DNA of 64,000 bases, taken from Nocardioides luteus. GTDB taxonomy: Bacteria > Actinomycetota > Actinomycetes > Propionibacteriales > Nocardioidaceae. The stretch is taken from contig NZ_JZDQ02000011.1 of assembly GCF_000960475.2 (NCBI RefSeq), positions 1-64,000 on the forward strand. Direction: 5' to 3'. Each line of letters begins with the position of its first letter. Position 1 is the first letter of the stretch. Both the position numbers and the translations under genes were made by a program. Below the pieces are notes generated by a model, which was not told the origin of the DNA, did no database searches, and saw nothing but the letters and a program-made list of their open reading frames with translations. Positions 26,469-35,449 of this stretch are shown piece after piece.

Positions 26469-28928
26469 TCACAGCTTCTCGACCGGCGCATACCGGAGAA
26501 GCAACCGCTTGACCCCCGTCTCCCCGAAGTCGATGCTGGCGACCTGCTTGTCGCCCGATCCCTCGATGGTGACGACGGTGCCGAGCCCGAAGGAGTCATG
26601 GGTGACCCGGTCGCCCGGCTCGAGCGAGGGCACGGCGCGGGCCGGCTTCGACTTCGACGCGGCATCGGCGCGCAGCGCAGCCGAGGAGAAGTTGCGGCGC
26701 CCGGCGGCCGTGGGCTGACCGAGTCGCTGGCCACCACCCCAGCTGTCGTTGGCGAAGTTGGGGCGGCCCCACGAGGACATCTCCTTCTCCGTGCGCCGCC
26801 AGTCGACCAGGTCGACCGGGAGCTCGTCGAGGAAGCGGCTGCCGGGGTTGTGCGAGGGCGCGCCCCAGGCGGACCGGACGACGGCGCGCGAGATGAAGAG
26901 CCGCTTCTCGGCGCGGGTGATGCCAACGTAGGCCAGTCGGCGCTCCTCCTCGAGCTCGGTGCCGTCGCCGAGAGCCCGCGAGTGCGGGAAGACGCCGTCC
27001 TCCATGCCGGTGAGGAAGACCGCGGGGAACTCCAGGCCCTTCGCGGTGTGGAGCGTCATCAGGGTGACGACGCCGTCCTCGTCGTCGGGGATCTGGTCGG
27101 TGTCGGCGACCAGGGCGACCCGCTCCAGGAAGTCGGGGAGCCCGGGCTCCACCGTGCCGGCATCGACGTCGGCCGGGTCGGCGCTCGGGGCCGCGACGGG
27201 GTCGTCGGAGAACTCACGGGCGACGGCGACGAGCTCGGCGAGGTTCTCCACGCGGGTCTCGTCCTGCGGGTCGTCGGACTCCTCCAGCGAGGCGAGGTAA
27301 CCCGATCGGTCGAGCACGGTCTCCAGGATGACGTCGGCCCGCTCGCCGGCGTCGACCATCTGCAGCAGCTCCTCGACCATGGCGACGAAGGCCTTGATGT
27401 TGGTCAGGCTGCGGGTGGCCATGCCGGGGGCGTCCTCGGCCTTCTGCAGCGCTTCCCAGAAGGTCAGACCGTCGCGCTCGGCCAGCGCGTTGACGCAGGC
27501 CACGGCCCGGTCGCCGATGCCCCGCTTGGGGGTGTTGAGGATCCGTCGCAGCGAGACCTGGTCGTCGGGGTTGGCCAGGGTGCGCAGATACGCCAGCGCG
27601 TCGCGCACCTCCTTGCGCTCGTAGAAGCGCACCCCACCGACGACCTTGTAGGGCTGGCCGGTGCGGATGAACACCTCCTCGAAGACCCGCGACTGGGCGT
27701 TGGTGCGGTAGAAGACGGCCACGTCGGCGGCCTTGAACCCGGCATCGACGAGCTTGTCGATCTCGTCGGAGACGAACCGGGCCTCGTCGCGCTCGTCGTC
27801 GGCGACGTAGCCGACGATGCGCTCACCGTTGCCGGCATCGCTCCACAGCGCCTTCTCCTTGCGACCCTTGTTGTGCTTGATGACCGCGTTGGCGGCGGTG
27901 AGGATCGTCTGGGTGGAGCGGTAGTTCTGCTCCAGCAGGATCGTGGTCGCGTCGGGGAAGTCCTGCTCGAAGTCGAGGATGTTGCGGATGTTGGCGCCGC
28001 GGAAGGCGTAGATCGACTGGTCGGCGTCACCGACCACCATCAGCTCGGCCGGCTCGGCTCGTGGGGTCTCCTCGGCGTAGGAGTCGGTCAGCGCGGTGTC
28101 GTCCATCCGGTCGGCACAGAGCTCGTGGACCAGGGCGTACTGAGCGTGGTTGGTGTCCTGGTATTCGTCGACCAGCACGTGACGGAACCGGCGGCGGTAG
28201 ACCTCGCGCACCTCGGGGTAGGCCCGGAAGAGCTCGACGGTCGACATGATCAGGTCGTCGAAGTCGAGGGCGTTCGCCTGCCGCAGGCGCTTCTGGTACT
28301 CCTTGTAGGCCGCGACGTAGGTCTGCTCGAGGTGGTTGCGGGCATCCTTCTCGGCGGCCTCGACGTCGCGCAGCTCGTTCTTCTGGTCGCTGACCCAGTT
28401 GAGCACCTGGCCGGGCTGGTAGTGGCGCGGGTCCAGGTCGAGGTCGCTGAGCACGAGCTGCATCAGCCGCTTCTGGTCCTGGGCGTCGTAGATCGAGAAG
28501 TTGGACTTCAACCCCACCTTGTCGATCTCCTTGCGGAGGATCCGCACGCAGGCGCTGTGGAACGTCGAGACCCACATGATCCGCGCGCGCTTGCCCACCA
28601 GGGCCTCGACGCGCTCCTTCATCTCGGCCGCGGCCTTGTTGGTAAAGGTGATCGCCAGGATGCTGCCGGGGTGGGCGCCACGCTGGGAGATCAGCCACGC
28701 GATCCGCCTGGTCAGCACCCGGGTCTTGCCCGACCCCGCGCCCGCGACGACCAGGAGGGGCGCGCCCTGGTGCTGGACCGCCGCCTTCTGCGGCTCGTTG
28801 AGCCCGTCGAGGAGCTCCTCGGCGCTCGGGCCACGCCGTTTCGTACGCGGCTCGTCGGCCGGCTGCGCGGAGGCGAAGGCCTCGAGGCCCGGGATGGTGG
28901 CAACAGGGGTCTGGTCAGGCGTACTCAT
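26469..28928 (-). CDS. pcrA: UvrD/PcrA-type ATP-dependent DNA helicase
   Basis: An 819-residue superfamily 1A 3'-5' helicase acting in nucleotide excision repair and removal of recombination intermediates. Visible motifs: Q motif GLNEPQKAAVQH, Walker A GAGSGKT (about 64-70), Ia ITFTNKAAAEMKERV, II VDEYQDTN (about 249-256), III GDADQSIYAFRGA, IV QNYRST, V LMTLHTAKGLEFPAVF, VI RLAYVGITRAEKRLF. The C-terminal Tudor-like tail (VTHDSFGLGTVVTI) contacts RNA polymerase in the family. A TAGGCT box ends 9 nt before the ATG on the minus strand. Confidence 0.96.
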   Translation of the reverse strand: MSTPDQTPVATIPGLEAFASAQPADEPRTKRRGPSAEELLDGLNEPQKAAVQHQGAPLLVVAGAGSGKTRVLTRRIAWLISQRGAHPGSILAITFTNKAAAEMKERVEALVGKRARIMWVSTFHSACVRILRKEIDKVGLKSNFSIYDAQDQKRLMQLVLSDLDLDPRHYQPGQVLNWVSDQKNELRDVEAAEKDARNHLEQTYVAAYKEYQKRLRQANALDFDDLIMSTVELFRAYPEVREVYRRRFRHVLVDEYQDTNHAQYALVHELCADRMDDTALTDSYAEETPRAEPAELMVVGDADQSIYAFRGANIRNILDFEQDFPDATTILLEQNYRSTQTILTAANAVIKHNKGRKEKALWSDAGNGERIVGYVADDERDEARFVSDEIDKLVDAGFKAADVAVFYRTNAQSRVFEEVFIRTGQPYKVVGGVRFYERKEVRDALAYLRTLANPDDQVSLRRILNTPKRGIGDRAVACVNALAERDGLTFWEALQKAEDAPGMATRSLTNIKAFVAMVEELLQMVDAGERADVILETVLDRSGYLASLEESDDPQDETRVENLAELVAVAREFSDDPVAAPSADPADVDAGTVEPGLPDFLERVALVADTDQIPDDEDGVVTLMTLHTAKGLEFPAVFLTGMEDGVFPHSRALGDGTELEEERRLAYVGITRAEKRLFISRAVVRSAWGAPSHNPGSRFLDELPVDLVDWRRTEKEMSSWGRPNFANDSWGGGQRLGQPTAAGRRNFSSAALRADAASKSKPARAVPSLEPGDRVTHDSFGLGTVVTIEGSGDKQVASIDFGETGVKRLLLRYAPVEKL

Positions 28929-28989
28929 GCTGGCTCCAGCCTAGGGGCTGGCACCGACAACCGGCGGGTCGGCGGGCCTGTGACGAACG

Positions 28990-29352
28990 TCAGGAAGCGA
29001 CGTGCGCGGAGGACCAGAAGACCGCCACGCAGACGTTGATGATCGTCAGGCCGAAGATCGTCCAGTAGAGGCCGTCGGAGATCTTGGGCTTGCGCAGCTG
29101 CGACATCACCAGGCCGAGGATGACCAGGCCGATCACGAGCTTCACGGCGACCTTCGCGTGGTCGACCGGACCGTCGCCCATCTCCAGGACGCCGACGAGC
29201 AGCAGGCCGGCCAGGAACGCGGTGCCGGAGCCGTCGCGCATGAGGCCGTTGGACACCTTGTCAGGCGCCTTGATCTGCACCAGCAGACCGCCGAAGAGCG
29301 CGGCGAAGCCGAGCAGGTGAATGACGAGCAGGATGTGCCGCACGATCTCCAT
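28990..29352 (-). CDS. small conserved membrane protein, four helices
   Basis: About 120 residues with four hydrophobic segments (ILLVIHLLGFAALFGGLLV, TAFLAGLLLVGVLEMG, VAVKLVIGLVILGLVM, IFGLTIINVCVAVFW). The pattern of a His in the first helix and between helices recalls small haem-copper-assembly-like actinobacterial proteins, but no function can be assigned. The start at ATG 29352 is favoured by a leaderless -10 box 6 nt upstream. It lies upstream of pcrA on the same strand with 61 bp between. Confidence 0.7.
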   Translation of the reverse strand: MEIVRHILLVIHLLGFAALFGGLLVQIKAPDKVSNGLMRDGSGTAFLAGLLLVGVLEMGDGPVDHAKVAVKLVIGLVILGLVMSQLRKPKISDGLYWTIFGLTIINVCVAVFWSSAHVAS

Positions 29353-29358
29353 GGGCAA

Positions 29359-29364
29359 AGACTA
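29359..29364 (-). promoter_or_regulatory. leaderless -10 box (TAGTCT) for the small membrane protein
   Basis: TAGTCT on the minus strand lies 6 nt before ATG 29352, supporting that start rather than the TTG at 29358. Confidence 0.55.
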
Positions 29365-29521
29365 GAGCCACCGCCTCGGAGGCCACGAAGCGGCCCTCAT
29401 CGACGCGTTTTCGAACGATCACACGAATTTGATCACATTCGCCTTGGGGAATTCCGATGCGTCTGCCTACTCTCACCGTGACCGCCACCATCGCTCTCGG
29501 CTCCGCAAGGAGGATTCTGAC

Positions 29522-31792
29522 GTGTCATCACCCAACCCGACCCTGCCTTCAAGCAGGTCCCGACCGCTCGATCAGGTTCGCCAGTCCATCCGCTTCGACG
29601 TACCTGCCTCGCTGGTCGTCTTCCTCGTCGCCGTGCCGCTCTCGCTCGGCATCGCCGTCGCCTCCGGTGCACCTGTCGCCGCGGGCCTGATCGCCGCTGC
29701 GGCGGGCGGCATCGTCGCCGGCCTCTTCGGCGGCGCTCCTCTGCAGGTCAGCGGCCCGGCAGCCGGCCTCACCGTCGTCGTCGCCGAGACGGTGGCCGAG
29801 TTCGGCTGGGAGGCGACCTGTGCGATCACCCTGATGGCCGGTCTCCTCCAGATCGTGCTCGGCGCCACCCGGCTCGGACGCTACGCACTGGCGATCTCCC
29901 CGACCGTCGTCAGCGCCATGCTCGCCGCGATCGGGATCTCCATCGTCCTCGGCCAGCTCAACGTCGCCTTGGGCGGCCGGTCGCAGGCGAGCGCGATCGA
30001 GAACCTCGAGCACATCGTCGTCAACGCGCAGCAGCCCAACATCCACGCCGTCCTGGCCGGGCTCGGGGTGATCGGCATCCTGCTCGTGTGGCCGCGGCTG
30101 CCCCAGCGTGTCCGGGCGGTGCCCGGCCAGCTGGTCGCGATCGTCGCGATCACCCTGCTCGCCGCCGCCTGGCTGCCCGGAGCCGAGCGCGTCCACCTCG
30201 GCGGCGACCTGCTCGACGAGATCGGCTCGGTCGCGCTACCGGAGGGCACCCCGCTCGCCGTTGCCGGCGCGGTGCTCACCGTCGCCCTGATCGCGAGCGT
30301 GGAGAGCCTGCTCTCGGCGGTCGCCGTCGACAAGCTGCACGGCGGCCCGCGCAGCAACCTGAACCGCGAGCTCGTCGGTCAGGGGCTGGCCAACACGGTG
30401 TCGGGAGGACTCGGCGGCCTCCCCGTCACCGGCGTCATCGTGCGCAGCTCGACCAACGTCGCAGCCGGCGCGCGCACTCGTGTCTCCGCGATCCTGCACG
30501 GCGTCTGGGTGCTCCTCTTCGCCCTGGTCCTGGTCGGGCTGGTCGAGCAGATCCCGCTCGCGGCCCTGGCCGGGCTGCTGATCATGATGGGCACCGGCCT
30601 GGTCAGGCCCGCCGACATCTCCCAGGCGCATGCCCGGGGCGAGCTGTGGATCTACGGGCTCACCATCACCGGTGTGCTCGCGCTCAACCTCATCGAGGGT
30701 GTCCTGATCGGCCTGGTCGCCGCTCTGGTCCTGGTGCTGTGGCGCCTGGTCCACGTGCGGATCGACGTACGCCTGGCCGGCCGGGCCACCGACGGCCGCG
30801 AGAAGTGGCTGGTCGAGGTGCACGGCAGTCTCTCGTTCCTGGCGACGCCGACCCTGGTCAGCCGCCTCGACGCCATCCCCGAGGGTCAGCTCGTCGAGCT
30901 CGACCTCCTCGTCGACTACCTCGACCCGGCCGGGCGCGACCAGCTCGACCACTGGCGTGCCCGCTACGAGGCCGGCGGTGGGACGGTGCTCGTGGAGCAC
31001 TCCGGTCCGCACGGCGTCGAGGCGCCCCGTCAGGAGCGCGCGCTGAAGGCGCCTCCGATCAGCCCGCGTGGGCTGCTGCCGTGGGGCGCCTGGCAGGACG
31101 TACGCGCCGACCGCGGTGACCGTCACCACCCGCTGGCGCTCGGCGTCCGCGAGTACCACCGCCGGCACGCCGCCCCGCTGCGGCCGGTCTACGAGGGGCT
31201 CGCCGACGGCCAGGAGCCGCACGCGGTCTTCCTGACCTGCGTCGACTCCCGGGTCGTGCCCAACCTGATCACCTCCAGCGGCCCGGGCGACCTGCTCACG
31301 GTCCGCACCATGGGCAACCTCGTGCCCGAGCCCGGCAGCACGGACAGCTCGGTCGCCGCACCCATGCTGTTCGGCGTGGACGACCTCGGCATCAACACCG
31401 TCGTCGTCTGCGGCCACTCGCGCTGCGGGGCGATCACCTCGGCCCTGGAGACCACCCGGGCCGGCACGGTTCCCACAGGGCCGGTCGGTGACTGGCTGCG
31501 CCACGCGGCTCCGGCGATCCAGGAGTGGCAGGCCGGGCATCCGGTCGGCCTCGCCGCTGCGGCCGCCGGCCGGAGCGAGGTCGACCAGGTCTCGCAGGTC
31601 AACGTCGCGGTGATGATCGACCGGCTCGGGGAGCTCCTGGCGGGCCGGGACGTACGTCTCGTGGGCCTGTTCCTGGACATCTCCGACGGCACGCTGCAGA
31701 TCCTGCGTGCCGATGGGTTCACGACGCTGACCGATGCGGAGACCGACGAGCTCGCCCACCTGATGGAGGCCAGGCCGGCCGAGCCGGCGTGA
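29522..31792 (+). CDS. SulP-family anion transporter fused to beta-carbonic anhydrase
   Basis: A 756-residue fusion. Residues about 20-420 form the SulP transport core (IRFDVPASLVVFLVAVPLSLG, GAPLQVSGPAAGLTVVV, then NRELVGQGLANTVSGGLGGL). A short STAS-like domain covers about 430-500 (WLVEVHGSLSFLATPTLV). The C-terminal third is a beta-carbonic anhydrase with zinc ligands Cys573 (TCVDSR), His632 and Cys635 (CGHSRCG). It is expected to move bicarbonate or another anion at the inner membrane while interconverting it with CO2. The architecture is known from other actinobacteria (Rv3273-like). The start is GTG 29522, 7 nt after AAGGAGGA. It converges on the response regulator gene. Confidence 0.93.
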   Translation: MSSPNPTLPSSRSRPLDQVRQSIRFDVPASLVVFLVAVPLSLGIAVASGAPVAAGLIAAAAGGIVAGLFGGAPLQVSGPAAGLTVVVAETVAEFGWEATCAITLMAGLLQIVLGATRLGRYALAISPTVVSAMLAAIGISIVLGQLNVALGGRSQASAIENLEHIVVNAQQPNIHAVLAGLGVIGILLVWPRLPQRVRAVPGQLVAIVAITLLAAAWLPGAERVHLGGDLLDEIGSVALPEGTPLAVAGAVLTVALIASVESLLSAVAVDKLHGGPRSNLNRELVGQGLANTVSGGLGGLPVTGVIVRSSTNVAAGARTRVSAILHGVWVLLFALVLVGLVEQIPLAALAGLLIMMGTGLVRPADISQAHARGELWIYGLTITGVLALNLIEGVLIGLVAALVLVLWRLVHVRIDVRLAGRATDGREKWLVEVHGSLSFLATPTLVSRLDAIPEGQLVELDLLVDYLDPAGRDQLDHWRARYEAGGGTVLVEHSGPHGVEAPRQERALKAPPISPRGLLPWGAWQDVRADRGDRHHPLALGVREYHRRHAAPLRPVYEGLADGQEPHAVFLTCVDSRVVPNLITSSGPGDLLTVRTMGNLVPEPGSTDSSVAAPMLFGVDDLGINTVVVCGHSRCGAITSALETTRAGTVPTGPVGDWLRHAAPAIQEWQAGHPVGLAAAAAGRSEVDQVSQVNVAVMIDRLGELLAGRDVRLVGLFLDISDGTLQILRADGFTTLTDAETDELAHLMEARPAEPA

Positions 31793-31804
31793 TCTGGATC
31801 TGAG

Positions 31805-32452
31805 CTAGAGCAGGCGGCGGTCGTTGGCCCAGCGAGTGAGCTCGTGACGGCTCGACAGCTGCAGCTTGCGCAGCACGTTGGACATGTGGGTCTCGACCGT
31901 CTTGATCGAGATGAACAGCTCGCCGGCGACCTCCTTGTAGGAGTAGCCACGGGCGATGAGGCGCATCACCTCGCGCTCTCGTTCGGTCAGACGGTCGAGG
32001 TCCTCGTCGATGTCGGCGATGGCGATGGTGCCGGCGAAGGCGTCGAGCACGAAGCCGGCCAGGCGCGGCGAGAAGACCGCGTCTCCCCCGGAGACCCGCT
32101 GGATCGCGGCGACCAGCTCGGCGCCGGTGATGGTCTTGGTGACGTAGCCGCGGGCACCGCCGCGGATGGTGCCGATGACGTCCTCGGCCGCGTCGGAGAC
32201 CGACAGCGCCAGATAGCGCGGCGAGCCGTCGACGGCCGGCGCCTTGCGCATCACCTCGACGCCTCCGCCACCGGGGAGGTGTACGTCCAGCAGCACCACG
32301 TCGGGCTTGCCCTCGGCGATCGCCTTGACCGCGGTGTCGACGTCCTCGGCCTCGCCGACGACCCGGATCACCGGCGACCGGCTCAGCTCCGCGCGTACGC
32401 CGGTGCGGAACATCGCGTGGTCGTCGACGATGACGACCTTGACCTCACTCAT
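31805..32452 (-). CDS. NarL/LuxR-family response regulator
   Basis: A 215-residue regulator. The receiver domain is 1-120, with acid pocket VDD (about 9-11), phospho-acceptor Asp56 (VVLLDVHLPG) and Lys near 106 (YVTKTI). The LuxR-type HTH is at about 150-210 (LTEREREVMRLIARGYSYKE, VETHMSNVLRKL). Its start overlaps the kinase stop as ATGA, so kinase and regulator are made together. It likely controls the PspC genes next door (inference). Confidence 0.93.
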   Translation of the reverse strand: MSEVKVVIVDDHAMFRTGVRAELSRSPVIRVVGEAEDVDTAVKAIAEGKPDVVLLDVHLPGGGGVEVMRKAPAVDGSPRYLALSVSDAAEDVIGTIRGGARGYVTKTITGAELVAAIQRVSGGDAVFSPRLAGFVLDAFAGTIAIADIDEDLDRLTEREREVMRLIARGYSYKEVAGELFISIKTVETHMSNVLRKLQLSSRHELTRWANDRRLL

Positions 32453-33771
32453 GCCCGTTCTCCTTCATGACCAGCCTCCTTCGTGCGAGGCTGCTTGAGC
32501 CGCACCTCGGTACCTTCTCCGGGTGACGATCTCACCACAGCGCTGCCGCCGTGGCGGGACATCCGGTCGATGATGCTGTCGCGTACGCCGTGTCGGTCCG
32601 CGGAGACCTCGTCGAGGACGAAGCCCGCGCCACGGTCGCGGACGAAGACCTCGAAGGCCTCGTCGGTCGCCTCCGCGTAGACGTCGACCCGTCCGGTGCC
32701 GGCGTGCTTGGCGGCGTTGGTGACGGCTTCGCGGGTGGCGGCGACGATCGGCCTCACCGTCTCGTCATACGGCCCGTCGCCGACGACCACCACGTCGACG
32801 GTCACGCCGTGGGCGTCCTCGACCTCCGCGGCGGCCGCCTTGAGCGCGGCCGCGAACGTCTCGTCGGCCTGGGCCGGGGTCGAGAAGAGCCACTCGCGCA
32901 GGTCGCGCTCCTGGGCGCGGGCGAGCTTCTGCACCATCGCCGGATCGCCGGAGTTGCGCTGGATCAGGGCGAGGGTCTGGAGGACGGAGTCGTGCAGGTG
33001 GGCGGCCATGTCGGCGCGCTCCTGGCTGCGGATGCGCTCCTCGCGCTCGCTACCCAGGTCGCTGGCGAGCTGGCGCATCCACGGGCCGGCGACCAGGAAG
33101 CCCGCGGCGAGCACGATCAGGCCGGCGATGATCAGACCGGTGGCGTTGCCGAGGTCGAGCTGGCCGCCCGCGAGGATCACCGCGAAGAGCATCAGCCCGA
33201 CGCCGACCCCGACCCGGACATACGCCCGCCAGCCACCCTTGCCGAAGACCATCTGCACCAGGTCGAGGCGGCTGGTGCCGTCGAGCCAGCGCTCACGCTG
33301 GGCCGCGTCGGCCTGGCGCCACAGCAGGGCCACGCCGGCGACGCCGAGCATCGCCGGCCAGATCAGCGCGCCGGCACCGAGCACCGTGTCGAAGAGCACG
33401 ACCGCGCCGAACCCGAGCGCGAGCAGCGCGATCGCCGGACCCTTGTCGACCCCTCCTGGGCGCGAGGACGGCCGGCGGCCGCCGCGGGTCGCGCTCTCGC
33501 CGCCCGGGGTGGACTGCTCCAGGTGAGGCGCGGCCGGGATGAAGATCCACAGCGCGGCGTAGAGCACCACACCGAAGCCGCTGAACACCGCGGTGACGAC
33601 GAAGAACGCGCGCACGGCCAGCACCGGCAGGCCGAGGTGCTCGGCCAGGCCGGCCGCCACGCCGCCGATCACCGAGGCGTCGGTGTCGCGGTAGGCGCGG
33701 CGTACCGCGGGCTCCGGGGGCGGTGCCGGCAGCTCCGTCGTCGCATGGGTTGTCGTCATGATGACAACCAT
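32449..33771 (-). CDS. PspC-domain membrane histidine kinase (HisKA_3 type)
   Basis: A 440-residue kinase. The N-terminal PspC domain is at about 25-85 (SVIGGVAAGLAEHLGLPVLA, VVLYAALWIFIPA). Further helices at about 115-235 give several membrane passes. HisKA_3 with the phospho-histidine is in ADMAAHLHDSVLQTLALIQ, and a HATPase is visible (TREAVTNAAKHAG, DRGAGFVLDE, SSPGEGTEVRL). The start is ATG 33771 or ATG 33759; no clear ribosome site distinguishes them. Actinobacterial PspC kinases of this kind respond to envelope or membrane-fluidity stress. It is divergent from a second PspC protein. Confidence 0.9.
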   Translation of the reverse strand: MVVIMTTTHATTELPAPPPEPAVRRAYRDTDASVIGGVAAGLAEHLGLPVLAVRAFFVVTAVFSGFGVVLYAALWIFIPAAPHLEQSTPGGESATRGGRRPSSRPGGVDKGPAIALLALGFGAVVLFDTVLGAGALIWPAMLGVAGVALLWRQADAAQRERWLDGTSRLDLVQMVFGKGGWRAYVRVGVGVGLMLFAVILAGGQLDLGNATGLIIAGLIVLAAGFLVAGPWMRQLASDLGSEREERIRSQERADMAAHLHDSVLQTLALIQRNSGDPAMVQKLARAQERDLREWLFSTPAQADETFAAALKAAAAEVEDAHGVTVDVVVVGDGPYDETVRPIVAATREAVTNAAKHAGTGRVDVYAEATDEAFEVFVRDRGAGFVLDEVSADRHGVRDSIIDRMSRHGGSAVVRSSPGEGTEVRLKQPRTKEAGHEGERA

Positions 33772-33883
33772 CGTCACACCAACCGTGGGCGCGTACCATG
33801 AGGATTCACCCTGATCCTGGCGCGTCGAGAACTCAGGGCCGTCCCTGATGGTCTGCGGGGCGCGGAGGAGACAGAGTAGGGGT

Positions 33884-35194
33884 GTGACGATCCCGCCCGA
33901 GGCGCCGCTGCCGCCCACCCCGGAGCCGCCACCGCCTGTCTCGGAGGCGCGCACCCGCCCCAGCGGCGAGCAGCTGCGCAACCTCAGTGGCCTGCGGCGT
34001 ACGACCCATGCCTCCCCGGAGGGGCGGCACATCGCCGGCGTCGCGGGTGGGATCGCACGCCACTTCGACGTCGACCCGCTGCTGGTGCGGGTGGTCCTGG
34101 TGGTGGCCGCGTTCTTCGGCGGCTCCGGCGGGATCGTGTACGTCGCCGCCTGGCTGCTGGTGCCCGAGGAGGAGGCCGAGGACGGGATGATCCCGGTCGG
34201 GCCACCTGCCCGCAACCTCCTGCTCTGGATCGCCGGCGGCATCGCGGCGATCTCCCTGCTCGGCGACGCGTTCGGCGACACCAGCGTGCCCTGGTTCTGG
34301 CTCGCGGTCCTCGCCGTCGTCGCGCTCTGGTACGCCAACCGTGGCAGGTGGAGCCGCAAGCGCGGTGGACCTCCACCGCCCCCGGCGGCATCGCCGGCCA
34401 CGTCTCCGGCAACCGCGCGGATGGACGTGCCCGCAGCTCAGACACGTCTTCTGCCGCCGCCCTGGCCGCCCGGATCCTACGATCCCAGCGCGCCGCTGGC
34501 CCGAGCGGGCCGCCGGCGCCCGCCGCTGCTGTTCGGCCGGGCCATCGCGGTCGCCGCTCTGGTGGTGGGTGTCCTCGGCCTCATCGACGTCGCCGACTGG
34601 ATGCCCGTCCCGACCAGTGCCTACCCGGCGGCGCTGCTGGCCGTCTTCGGCGGCTTCCTGGTGCTCGGCGCGTTCTGGGGCCGGGCCGGCGGGCTGATCT
34701 TCTTCGGGCTGCTGGCCCTGGCCGCGCTGCCGCTGACGATGATCGATCTGTCGGACATCGAGACCGGGAGCAGCGTCGAGATCCATCCGCGCAGCGTCGC
34801 GGCCCTGGAGACCTCCTACGCGGTCGACGCGGGCGCGATCGTCGTGGACCTGAGCGCCATCGACCCGAAGACGCTCGACGGCCGCGACCTCGAGATCACC
34901 AGCTCGTTCGCCGAGATCACCGTCATCGTTCCCGACGACGCCACCGTCGCCGCGCAGGCCACCGTCGGTGCCCTCGGCGAGGCGCAGATCTTCGACGAGA
35001 CCCGCAGCGACATCGGCGGGTTCGCCCTGACCCGGACCCACGTCGCCGGGAAGGAAGGCAGCGAGCCCGGCCTCGCCGACGACGCCGATCTCCATCTGAC
35101 CACCACCGCGGACCTCGGCGCGATCAACGTCTACGAGGAGAGCGACCCCCGAGCCGCGCGCTTCGTCGGGACGGCCGAGAGGAGCACCCGATGA
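33884..35194 (+). CDS. PspC-domain polytopic membrane protein with C-terminal adhesin-like domain
   Basis: About 436 residues from GTG 33884 (GGAGGAG at 33864-33870). After a Pro-rich tail comes a PspC domain at about 45-105 (HIAGVAGGIARHFDVDPLLV, YVAAWLLVPEEE), several helices (LLWIAGGIAAISLLG; AIAVAALVVGVLGLIDV; LLAVFGGFLVLGAFWG) and a C-terminal extracytoplasmic beta-rich domain of about 130 residues (VDAGAIVVDLSAID, LEITSSFAEITVIVPDD), resembling the LiaF/DUF1707-linked cell-wall-active domain. It is divergent from the PspC kinase, 112 bp away. This makes a three-component envelope-stress set similar in logic to LiaFSR. Confidence 0.85.
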   Translation: MTIPPEAPLPPTPEPPPPVSEARTRPSGEQLRNLSGLRRTTHASPEGRHIAGVAGGIARHFDVDPLLVRVVLVVAAFFGGSGGIVYVAAWLLVPEEEAEDGMIPVGPPARNLLLWIAGGIAAISLLGDAFGDTSVPWFWLAVLAVVALWYANRGRWSRKRGGPPPPPAASPATSPATARMDVPAAQTRLLPPPWPPGSYDPSAPLARAGRRRPPLLFGRAIAVAALVVGVLGLIDVADWMPVPTSAYPAALLAVFGGFLVLGAFWGRAGGLIFFGLLALAALPLTMIDLSDIETGSSVEIHPRSVAALETSYAVDAGAIVVDLSAIDPKTLDGRDLEITSSFAEITVIVPDDATVAAQATVGALGEAQIFDETRSDIGGFALTRTHVAGKEGSEPGLADDADLHLTTTADLGAINVYEESDPRAARFVGTAERSTR

Positions 35195-35445
35195 GCTACG
35201 ACTACTCCCCGCCGCCGCGTTTCGAGGACCAGGCTCCGCCGCCCAGGCGCAGCGGGCGGCACCCGGTCAACATCGGCCACCTCGTCATGGGGCTCGTCTT
35301 CCTCGTCTTCGTCGTCGTCTGGGCCCTGGTCGTCAGCGGAACCGTCGTCATCCACAGCATCGAGGACCTCCGCTGGCTCCTCCCGCTCCCCTGGATCGTC
35401 GGCGGCTCCATCGGCCTGCTCGCCGCGCTCCTCAGGAAAAGCTGA
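35191..35445 (+). CDS. 84-residue two-helix membrane protein coupled to the PspC gene
   Basis: Starts within the PspC stop (ATGA overlap) and encodes a Tyr/Pro-rich head (SYDYSPPPRFEDQAPPP), then two helices (IGHLVMGLVFLVFVVVWALV and LPWIVGGSIGLLAALL). Translational coupling points to a partner subunit of the PspC protein. No family name is recognised. It ends 4 bp before the convergent monooxygenase gene. Confidence 0.8.
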   Translation: MSYDYSPPPRFEDQAPPPRRSGRHPVNIGHLVMGLVFLVFVVVWALVVSGTVVIHSIEDLRWLLPLPWIVGGSIGLLAALLRKS

Positions 35446-35449
35446 CGGC

